Assembly (NCBI RefSeq): GCF_036669915.1
Contig: NC_089316.1
Coordinates: 3,782,771 to 3,846,770, forward strand
Source of the DNA: Pocillopora verrucosa
Taxonomy: Eukaryota; Cnidaria; Anthozoa; Scleractinia; Pocilloporidae
Reading direction: 5' to 3'
DNA length: 64,000 bases
Under the pieces are notes generated by a model. It had not been told where the DNA came from, ran no database searches, and saw only the letters and a program-made list of their open reading frames with translations. Positions 23,371-34,037 of the stretch are shown piece by piece. The stretch's first letter is position 1, and the number at the start of each line of letters is the position of its first letter. Made by a program: the position numbers and the translations under genes.

Positions 23371-26061
23371 ATGAATAACAATCCTGTGAAGCATGAAATT
23401 GCTCTCATCAATGGAGTGGCGACGAGAATATCCAGTGCGATGTCTACAGAAGAAAATATTTGCATCGTTGTGATCCCTGGTAACCCAGGTGGTATTGGTT
23501 TTTACGATATTTTTATCTCAACAATATTTCAAGCGGGAAAAGGAAAATATTCCGTTTACGGTGTTTCGCATGCAGGTAGGAGTCAAACAACAATTTACAA
23601 ACAATGCTACAACGAAAATGATGCTTGAAAGGCCTTGGGCAAATCGAATAAGCGAGAATGTTTTGATCGATCTCAATGGTTTTGTTTATAATAGTTTTTC
23701 TCAAATTATTCTATAACCTTCGAATCATCAACCAAAAATGATAAAGCTGTTCCTCCTTGGCAAAATCTTTTTAGATTTCACTTCAATCCACTTTCTGCGA
23801 CGGCGTAGTCCACTCTGTAACCGTCGATATACACTTATATGTGAGTCAAATACGGCCATCTGCTGTAAACTCAAATCTGAGGGAAAAATCCATTTAAAAA
23901 TAAAAAGCCACAACACGCGAACAGCTCCCGTCGCCACCTCCTAAATGAAACTTTCCTTATTTACTTCACAAAAAACTGAAAAATTGATATGCGTCTTTAA
24001 AAATATGTGATAGAAACGTGAAAACTTTCTGAGAGCGCACGATATATCGTTAAGAAGTTTAATGGATTTGTTTTATATTTTGCGTCAGATGTCACTTGCA
24101 ATTACACGAATTGATTTTAACTGATATAAGTGCCATGAAAACGACAACCTCATCAATGTTGTATTATAGGTAAATAACAGAATTATCTCTACAGTTTTGT
24201 TTCTCGTTGTATATTTTGAGCCTGGATAATATCTTGAATATAAAGGCTGCTATTGTGAGTGAAAGATTCAAATTTAGAACCAGTTTATGATTTATTTCGT
24301 TATTTCTTAATTGGTGGAGGCGCAAAAACGAATGAAAGATTTAAGATTTCTCGTTCGACGACAATTTATGTCCATTTCATCGTTGTATGATGACACTGAA
24401 AATGGTGGGGATGATATTCGACTTTTTTTATCACCGCAAAAAACTGGATGACGGTATCAAAAAAATTAGTTCGGAAGAGTGTAAATTTAAAGATGGAATT
24501 GTCCTTCGAAACAGACGGAATTGCTTGATAATTCATCAAATGATGTCAAAGTATACACAGATTTCATATTAATTACACTGTGAAAGCTTAGGTATATGCA
24601 TATTCCGACAAAACAGGAATTTCTTATATACACATTAAACTGTCATATAAGTATCTTCGTGTCGATATCCGTCGGTAGAACTCATGGGTGATCTAGGAAT
24701 TATTATTGTAAACACAGAACTCAACGACAAGAATTCCTGCTACCAATCAATAATTACCATTACAATTTTCGAAAAAACAAATACATCTAGAAAAATGTCT
24801 CCTATGGAGACAATGTCTAAAGTTAAAATATTCCTCCATTTTGGAAATTCTCCAGTTTTTCCTTGGATAAGTGGTTGTCGCTATGGTTATTTTGATCAAT
24901 TCTGTTATTGGTGAATTTAGCTGGGTGGACTTAATATGATCGGCTGCTTCAACTGCACGATTATAACTCTTTAAAATAATTAATGAAAAATAAAGCAGTC
25001 AGTGCACCAATCACCAAATGAGGAAATTGCAATGTTATGATTGGTCCAGAACACTTGTGCCACTTTCGTAACCAATCAGATGCCAAGCTAATACCGATCA
25101 CGACTTGATTGCTAGCGTTTTCCCGCGCTTTAACACAATTTCTTTGTTTTAACATCGAGTTCTCATTGGCTCTTTGGGGTTCTTTCCATTCTTTTGATTG
25201 GCCGTTGTACGTGATTACTTTAGTTTTGGTTTTACGACACTCGTTCGAAAAGCGTTGAGAGTAAACACGAGTCCATTGTGTATACATTTCTTTTCAGGCC
25301 ATGCGCCAGTGGATGAACCGACCGGACCATGCAGATGGAAAAGCAAACAATGGGATCAGCCTGATTTGCCATCGTCTTTCTCACTCACAGACCAAATCGA
25401 GCACAAACTGGCCTTCTTGGCTTACTACATCCCTGCACACTGCAGAGTCATTCTGATTGGCCATTCGATCGGGGCGTACATTGCTCTGGAAATGCTGAAG
25501 CGATATCACAACAAGGATAAAATCCTGAAATGCGTCCTTCTATTTCCAACAATTGAGCAAGTGGATTCTGCACCTAGTGGGAAAATGTGGAAATTTATCT
25601 GCCACTATCTACATTGGCCTTTCCTTATGGGAACAGTTTTGGTGTCTTTTTTACCCTCCTTTCTTCAAAGGTGGTCCATTAACTGGTGGATGTACTTGAA
25701 CAAGGTTGAAAACAAAGAGTCTATCATGGAAGCGGCGCAATCCATGCTGAATTATCGTACAGTTGATAACGTTTTGGAGATTGGCCGCCAGCTCGTTACG
25801 ATACGTGAATTAGACAATGATTGCATACGCGCCAATCTGGACAAACTAGTTTTTTTCTACGGGCTCGGCGATCCCTGGGTTCCACAGAATTATTATGAGG
25901 CTATGAAAGAAAGGTTCCCGGATGGTGACATCAAACTGTCACGGGATAAAGACATCAGGCATGCTTTCGTGTTGGATACGTCGGAAAAAGTGGCCAAAAT
26001 GGTGTGGGAATGGATTGAAGAATATCTAAGAGATCTGGAAGAAGCTGAGAGTATTTGTTGA
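23371..26061 (+). CDS. LDAH: Lipid droplet-associated hydrolase, copy 1
   Basis: Alpha/beta-hydrolase of the LDAH (C2orf43) family; human LDAH sits on lipid droplets and affects neutral-lipid turnover. Coding exons 23371-23575 and 25298-26061 join in phase 1 to give 322 residues (human 325). Visible: VVIPGNPGGIGFY near residue 35, SHAGHAP at the exon junction, ILIGHSIG with nucleophile Ser125, YGLGDPWVP with Asp260, and RHAFVL with His290, a complete Ser-Asp-His triad at family positions. A hydrophobic stretch around residues 170-190 matches the membrane-embedding part of the family. I prefer the start at 23371 because the following VKHEIALINGVAT aligns with the family N-terminus; an in-frame ATG 84 bases upstream would add 28 unrelated residues. 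It lacks the last intron present in the paralogue at 49447-51775. Confidence 0.94.
24985..25245. repeat. Dispersed repeat family D in the LDAH copy 1 intron
   Basis: Contains tatgattggtc, aaccaatcag, ttttcccgcgctttaac, gttctcattggctc and cttttgattggcc in the same order as the copy at 16170-16400. It ends about 50 bases before the acceptor of the second coding exon. Confidence 0.6.
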
Positions 26062-26910
26062 ATATGTTACTTACACCATTGATCCTGCGCAAAATAAGTT
26101 TTCAAACGCGTGAACAGCCAACGAAAAAAGGGTTCTCGAGCGAAACATTTGAGAACCCGCGTCGATGCGAAGTGACGCCGCATTTACTTGGTCAAAAACA
26201 ATCCGAGAGACTTCGGGTACTTCGGAGGATTGCAATGATCAAGTTTAAAAAGCAACGCTGCATGCAAATAATTGTAGGTACGAGTTAGTTACTTGTACCC
26301 TGGCTTAAAAGAAAAAAATCAATTGCTGTAAGAAATAGCGCACGAAACATTGTGCACACTTCAATAATCTCTCTTTGTACCTAATGTTACCATTATAAAA
26401 GTTCTTAAGTCTTAGGCGGAGGATGAAGGGAAAATCTCGTTGAAATCAAGGATCATAACAGTATCTGGACTGTTTGATAAGCACTCTATACGTAAATATT
26501 TTATTTATCTCCATGCTGGTAATCTAACTTTATTTTAAAAGCTTTTGTTCGATTTTGATAAATGCATGTCTATTATATAAAACTAGCTTGAAAAGGCAGA
26601 CGTATTATTGTCTTTTGATAGTATTTGTGTGCCAAGTATAATCAAATGTACATAAAATAAACTTTAATATTCCAGTTTAAGGGGAACATACAATAGGGGT
26701 GAGTCCTTCAGCAAAAAAATCATTCTCTTCCTAAAGTGCACATTTTACTTTTCTAAACCCACAGAGACAATAAATACGTGTATCTTGGTTAGTATTGCAA
26801 ACATTGATATGATAAAAAATTCCTATCGGATAAAATTGATTCGGTAAATATCGTGAACCTTTCCAGTAGCGATAATCGACAGTCTCCATGTGTCATTTCG
26901 CGACCTTTTG
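26062..26910. other. Shared 3' region of convergent LDAH copy 1 and the C8orf34-like gene
   Basis: No gene. A plus-strand AATAAA at 26656-26661 could end the LDAH transcript, and a minus-strand AATAAA (tttatt at 26500-26505) could end the C8orf34-like transcript. If both are used the two 3' ends overlap by about 150 bases. Confidence 0.45.
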
Positions 26911-29900
26911 TTAAGTTGAGTCTGACTCATCCCCGCTGTTAAACCGAGCAAATCTCCGTTCTGGGGTTCGTCTTCCTGCAATTAAATGTTTCAAAAAGAC
27001 ATCATATCTCTTGTTATGACTCTTTGTTGGAAAAGGTTCTTTTGGCGATGCAATTGGAGGTACCGCAAGGAAAAAGAAAAAAGGTCACGCGACTTTTCAT
27101 TCGTGAGCTGTGCTCTAAATCACTCAATATTGGTGTCATGTTGTTCACAGTGCAGTGGTTTTGGAGGTCACGCAACGTAACATTATCGTTGTCTGAAGTC
27201 AAGCAATGCTTTCTTACTTTGTCTTGCGTCCCAGTCCGTTTCACTTCCGCTTTCCAGTGGGGTGCGGTTCCATGGACGACTTCCTTGTAATTGAGGGGAC
27301 CCAACTCGGCCAAAATTGACTTCGGTCTAAATTTGAAGAGAAAAACAGGGAATGAAATTGTGAGTAATCATGTTAAAAAGACTGCTCAAATCATGGGAAA
27401 AAAAAGAGAAAAAAAAACGCTTGAAAAATGCTGCATTACGTCATTATCAGAGGAATATCCGTCAAAGTTCCAAGACTTTTGTTGTCTTCCCGAATACACC
27501 AGGTCACTACGACTTGAAGAAGCCGAAGGGGGCCGGGAACTGTCCGGTCGTTCATTGGTAAAAGAACCACCCCTGAAAAAGAACACATCAGTGAAAATAC
27601 ACGCTGGACACTCCGAAAAGAATTACACGACTATTCTTCTTTATCATAAACTTAAGATTTCACCTACAGGCCAAGATAAGGTTAAAGCTGAGGTGTTGAG
27701 AAGGAGAAAGTAAAACCGGCCAGAGTTTTATCAGTCTACTCACCGAAACATGTGTTTTCCCTTTACTGGAGATCTACCTGGACTTTGCCACATGTGCTGC
27801 TGACCTTTCCGTGGGCTCGAGTCACCTTCACAAAGCAAGACAGACGAAGAAAGGAATGTTAAGTTATGCCTATCGTACAACTGTTGTAAAATGTACTAAG
27901 TCATTTGCTAAGTTTGAAGTGGTTTCCTTTGGAGCCCAAATTACTCTCAACAGGAGAAAAACCCACAAAATCCTGGATAAGTAAAAAAGGATGAAAGGGA
28001 GGAACAAAAAAAAAAAGATGGCTTTTCTAAATAAATGACTATGCAATTTCTTTTAAAAATTGCAAAGGATAATCTTCATTTTTCCCAAATTATGTAAAGA
28101 AAGAGTCGTCTTACTTTCTGAGTCAAATCCTGAAGGCCACACAGGAGGTCTTCTTTGTCCAGTCTAAAAAGACACAAGTAATAGGTTTAAGGCTTCAATT
28201 TGAAAGTAATCAATGATAACAATAATGATAGTGATGAAAATGACAACAACAACAATGATGATATACCCAATAAAAAAACTTACCGTACTTCCAACTTGAG
28301 AAACACTTTCAAAGTTGTCATCAACTGAGATGAAAACCAGAGGGAAAAAAAATATGAAAGGTCAACCATATTTTAGTCACCTGTTTAACATCCTTTAACT
28401 GGTTTACCTCTAAGAGTGACCAGCATCTAATTTCACCTTACAATATCACCCTTGAATCACACATTAAGGTTGCAAGAATAATAGGAATGATCACCAACTA
28501 CAGAAGCTCTTGGCTGTTAACCAATGATATTCTAACATCAAGATCAATAACAATAATCCTTCAAAAAACAACACATCTCACATGAAAAGAGAATTTAGAG
28601 CCAAAGCTGTTTACCTTCACTTCCTGAATAAATACTTCCAACTGAAATGTAAAAATACACATATTGCTCAAAAATAATTTCTTAGGACAAAAAGGATACA
28701 TATATGCACAATCTACAAACACACCTTCTGACTTTTTATCACTTGCTTGACCAGTAATAACCCTGTATCAAAAATAGATATCCTATTTTCAGCAAATTCT
28801 CTAGAGGCTATTGATACACGTAGCTTAGGTAAATTATTGTGTGATTATCATAACTAACTTGGCCTTTGTAATTCAGTTGCACACCTGTGCCTTGCTGTTC
28901 AAAATGTGGAAATTCTATCCAACAGATAAATCACTGACCAGCAGATAAGTGTCAAAAAAATGTGCTGCATTATTCACTGGATGGAGATTTATCCTGTGGA
29001 TAGTGTTGTCCAACCTTTGGACAACCAGAACCAGAGTGAAGATCACATGAGTTGAACCATACTTGTTGATTCTAAGTTCAGCTCTTCAACTACAAGGATA
29101 GAACAATATGGCCAAAAGGGCTAGGGCCAAGTTAGTGCAAACTTGTCAGCTAATTTCTTGCCATATTTATAAACAAAGTTTGCCTAGAGTTTGCAACCAC
29201 TGGAAACAATGAGCATTATAGCTACCATCAGCTGATTTAATTTCACAGGATTCACAACATGCAACCAAAGGCATTGCCCTTGCCAACATACAAAAAGGGT
29301 CTACAAAAACAGGAACTAATCTTGCCAGTGTGCAAGAGGTCTACAAACAGGAACTAATCTCACCAACATGCAAAAGAGCATGTTAAAGAACTGTTTGGAC
29401 TAATAAGCACCAAACCAAAAACTGCAAGGTGCAAAGCATGGCCACAAGCATGGCCAATTCCACACCCAGTTTGCACTGCATACCAGCATAACTGTAAAAA
29501 ATAGTCTAAACAAATTTTCATTAACGATGAACTTACTTGGCGCATCTGGCACATATGCTAACACGTATAGACTCTGATGTTCCATTTCCTTGTCTAATGG
29601 ACTGCCAGTAAAAAAAAATGTCAAGATGCTTCAAGAAACAAACCAAATTGTCAGGCTCTTTATTTCAGCCTAGTAACCTGAATGACTGCTGCTTCTGGTT
29701 AAAAAGCTCTCTTAGCCCATAACAAAATTTGTTTTTCAATTAGATAAATATATTTTACAGGGATTTAGGCCACTACATCTTAAATTTTACCTTGGATAGT
29801 CTTGATCCCTTACTGCCCATGTTTGACACCCCTTCAGACTCCAGATCATCCACATTTTCTTCAGACAAAAAATATTCAACAATGAACATCTTCAATGCAT

Positions 29901-32900
29901 AATAATTTCCCAATTTGATCATGTCATCATTATTTTAAACTACCTAATAATTCTGTGCCATCATCATGGTGGTCTTCACCATCATTTATGCCATTAACAT
30001 CTCCACCCTGGTGACTCTTGTTCACGAGAAGAGCTTGAAGCTGCCGGCGATGTTCTTCAGCTGCATGTCTTGCTTTTGTTTTCCGTGACCTAGAAGACCT
30101 GTAAAAATATCATAAAATGTGCTCAGTAGTCAAAATACACTTGTACTGTGCAGTTGCATGGCACTGTTCATCATAAAAAGCCATTACAAGCACAAGTAAT
30201 TTATTGAAAATTTTCATTCTCACCCATATGACGCCACAGATGATGAATCATTTTCTTCTTCTCTGGTTTTTATATCCTTCCCCATATTGAGCTCATCTTC
30301 CAGATTATCATCAACATAATTTGCTGGACCTGATGAAGCAGTCCGGCGGTTGTAAATTACTCTCCTTTCTGCTGGCACTGCCTGTGAATTCAAAGGAAAT
30401 GAAAAGGTTTCAAACACCCTGCATACAAAAACCAGGTAATTTGTTCTCTATTAAATTACACTCAATCAACAATACTTTGAAAAGGAAACATCTCAGTCCT
30501 CCTCTATTGCTTAATGCCAAGTGACTTATTTCCACACAAAGTGTCACCGCTGACTCAAACATTGAGATCAAGGTAAGGATTGCCAACCTTAGATGCTCTT
30601 GATTGTCAAACAGATTCTCCCTGTCAATGTCATGAGAAATGAATTGAGGGCATATGGAGAACATGCTTATTGAAGTTAGGAAGTTGAGGGGCAGACTAAA
30701 TGAAAGTAATGTGAGAATTACTTACACTTCTCATTAAAAGTACCTTACACTCAATCAAGGCCTTGTAGAAAATGTTGAATAACAAAATTAACACTAAATT
30801 ATACAATCTTGACTAACCCTGGACATCTCAAGGCCAGGGCATTTAATAAAAGAGAATTCAAAGTACAAGTATAGGACCTGGCAAGTCATCTTTTGAGTAA
30901 CAGACACAAAGTGGTGCAATTGTCTAATCAGGACTGTAGACTACTTAAATCAACACTAAAACTAATGTAGTCAGTAAAATTGAATAATTTTACATCTAGC
31001 ACATACCATTTCCCCATTTCTTCCCCATGATGAAGCTATAAAGAAAGAGATTTACATTCAAATAAATGAAAATGCCTTGTGACAATTGCCGTTGTCAAAT
31101 AAAATGCATATCTGTAACATTTTACCAAGAACCTTTGTTTTAATTGTTGTAGTCAGTACAAGATTTGAGAAAACAAGCAGGCCTACACACTTTCACTGCA
31201 ACTGAGTTTAAAAAGTATCTAACTTTGCATTAAGCTGCATGTCACCTACTTCCTTTATATGCCCTGACATCTTGATCAACAGTCCTGGGTTGCCTGTGCT
31301 GTATGTTAAACCACTCATCAAAGTCCTGCGATGGTACAGCAGTCCTGTGATTCCATGGTGGTCTCTCACCATCACTTTGGGTTTGTCCTAAATTTAAAAA
31401 TAAATAAATAAGACGACAGATAGAGAGAATGAAAAATTAAATTCATCTTTCTTTGCAACAAAAATAATACAAGAATTCAAGATTGATCTCACTCATATTG
31501 ATCTCATAAAGTTCCGCTTAGTTCGAATAACTAGTGTAAGCAGCTATTTATGAGTCTTTTACTTGTGACTGGAGAGCAAGCAATAGTTGAATTAAACAGT
31601 GATCTGTATAATTCAACTATTTTGACAACTTTTAGAATAAAAAAAAGATTATCTGTGGGACAGGTTTAAGTTACAAATGGCAGCAACAATTCCCTGCCTG
31701 TGAAAAAGAAACTTTCAGTTAAAAATCTTTCTTCCTGAAACAAAATCTTTTAGCATCAAGAGGTCTCATGAACTCAGGTCAGTTTGAAATTGTGTAATGC
31801 TTGTATTGAAGCAGTGTACATAACATAATGCTGTCTGTTAGCTACTGTTTCCTTGTTTCAGTGTACATACCTGTTCGAGCAGGTGGTCGCATGTTGTCTC
31901 TGTCCCCTGCTCCTACACTCTTCATTGGCTTACTACCACTCCGCCAAGGCCGTGGATAATCTCTGCCCATTGTTTTAGATGCACTGCTTGGACGTGGTTG
32001 TGTTCCATCTGTGCGGGAGTCTGGACCAGCCCAAGACTTGGCCAACAGGTTTTGATCTATGAGTAAATGAAGGTGCCTTTTTTGACCTATCAAATAACCT
32101 CATACTGTTTGAACACATTTCATAAATTTCAAGGGAAAATTTAAAAATTAACAGAAAGAGGAAGAGCTGTATATTATGTGCAGGGTTACCGACCTGTAGT
32201 ATAGTATTATTAATTGGCTTACCATCATCAAGTGAATGCCGTGCAGCTGGTGATCCTGAGACACCCATAGATCTTGCAAAAGATACCTTTGATCCTGAAG
32301 GGGGTAGTGATGATCCATGCCCCTGTTTACAAAGATACATTTCATTACTTACATGTACAAGTATCTGGGCTAACAAACAATCTGTGTTCCTATGACTTAG
32401 AAATATTAGCTTTTGTCCAGTGTTCCCAGGTCTCTGGAGAAGATTTGGAGAGATCTGGAGATTTTTATCATTAAAATGAACAATATTATTATTGAATGAG
32501 GTTTGACAAAATATTCTGACTTTTTGTGAAAAGTAGATAAATTACTCAATAAAACCAAAGGCTGGGAATGAGAAAAGAATTTTTTGCCACACCTCAGAGT
32601 TCAATAACTGTTTATTATTTGAATACCCAAGATATTTTCATAATCCCATTAACGAATCACAGTCTGACAGGTTTGGGAATCAATCTGCCCAACTTCCATG
32701 GACATATTCCAGTGTTAGTGATGAGCAAAATTCTTCTTACAGCAAGACACACCTGGATGGTATTGCAGACGAGAATAAAAAAATATCTGTAAGCAGTTAA
32801 TTGCAAGTCCCATGGTGGGATCTAGACCAAGACTAACAAGACATCAGTGCAAATCGTCCCCACCTAAAGAATCATGACTAAGGGGTACATGTGGTAAATT

Positions 32901-33791
32901 TTTGGAACAAACTGAGATGACTATCACCTTAGACCCTTCAGAATACAACTTTTTCAAAACTTTAATCAGATAACCAACTGGATCATCAGGTGTATCCTTG
33001 ATCACTTTTGCCATAAGATCCTAAAATAAAAGTTGTAAAAAAATTTTCAAACAACATTACAATATATATGTTGAAAACTTTGACCCTATGGCATCTGTTT
33101 CATGTCACACAATTTAAAGTAAAAAAAAAAATTGGTGACTAAGAAAAAAGTTGAGCTTGGGATTGAGGGAAACCCCTTAACAAATTCTAAATATAAATCT
33201 GCCTCGTTCTTTTCACCCACATCAAGCAGATCCCCCTCTCTTTTGAATTTAAAAATGGACCTCAACGCCCTGCTCCGCCAAAATTATTTGAGAACAATAT
33301 ATGCTGAGCTGATGTAACGTAAATTTGCGAAATTATGTACGTTTTGATGCGAAGCTAGCCAAGAAGACGGAAAAGAAATCAAGAATAATAAATAACGATT
33401 TCTTTTGGAAAAACCTGAAAAAAAACATATCAAGACACCATTCCTATTTCTCACCTCTGTATTCTACAGTTAGCATAAGCTAAATAATGCACGATGTGCT
33501 TTTTTATTATGATAAGGAATAATGTTGAGACTGAATGTTTCCCTAGACATGCTCGATTTTAAGTACAAGCGGTAACTAGAAGAAATCACAAACTGGGAGT
33601 CTAATTAGTTTATTTTCTTCAAACCCTTAGAAGGTGTGTAAGCACTTGTGGTCAGTTTTTCATTTATTCAATTCGAAGTTTTGATCAAAAGTTGGGGTCG
33701 GAATAAAGCGCGTAAAAATGTACATCGTTACCTCAAATAAAGCTCCTATGCGGTGTCTTTCTAAGTACTCCTGTACTTGCTGCGCAGCCAT
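26911..33791 (-). CDS. C8orf34-like protein with RIIa-type dimerisation domain, 18 exons
   Basis: 531 residues (human C8orf34 about 540). Exons in transcript order: 33732-33791, 32928-33020, 32223-32322, 31871-32056, 31250-31387, 31007-31035, 30224-30381, 29944-30098, 29791-29858, 29537-29601, 28725-28762, 28615-28641, 28284-28324, 28115-28163, 27744-27825, 27440-27572, 27218-27326, 26911-26975. Every junction keeps frame. Residues 1-47 (VQEYLERHRIGALFEDLMAK, then DTPDDPVGYLIKVLKKL) form a PKA RIIa-like docking and dimerisation domain. Further matches to C8orf34 are RRQLQALLVNKS near an acidic DDGTELL stretch, and IRVSICARCAK. The rest is basic, Ser/Pro-rich and probably disordered, ending RRFARFNSGDESDST. 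Function is poorly known even in mammals; anchoring to an AKAP or cilium-type helix is inference from the domain. The exon 5 donor (GTAGGT at 31249) was chosen by phase over a nearby GTGACA. Confidence 0.88.
28389..28550. mobile_element. MITE-like element, family A, copy 2 (partial)
   Basis: Contains catctaatttcaccttacaa, aatcacacattaaggtt, atgatcaccaacta and gaagctcttggctgtt. The right end is truncated or diverged. Intron of the C8orf34-like gene. Confidence 0.65.
30520..30690. mobile_element. MITE-like element, family A, copy 3 (diverged)
   Basis: Retains gattgccaac, agatgctcttgattgtc, aaacagattctccctgtcaa and atggagaacatgctta. The left end is worn. Intron of the C8orf34-like gene. Confidence 0.6.
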
Positions 33792-34037
33792 ATTTAAGTT
33801 CACTTTCTCAAACACATTAACCACAAATATTTGTCGTAATAACTATGTGTTATCAATGTTGTTTACCGCCATTTCGATTTCCCAGGAAACGCTTCCCAGG
33901 GGTCTTTGCGCATACTCTTCGATGGCCCCTAAAGGTTGTGGGTGTCTTTTGGACTATTCATGTCCATTACATGATGGACTAGTTTCTTCGAAGAATCTGC
34001 AAGAGTGGGGTGACTCCCCGAGCGATAGGAACTTGGG
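33792..34037. promoter_or_regulatory. Bidirectional promoter region, C8orf34-like gene and DLAT
   Basis: Only 246 bases separate the two start codons, which face away from each other, so both 5'UTRs and both core promoters must fit here or overlap upstream exons. A YY1-like ccgccattt lies at about 33867-33875. No TATA box is obvious. Confidence 0.75.
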
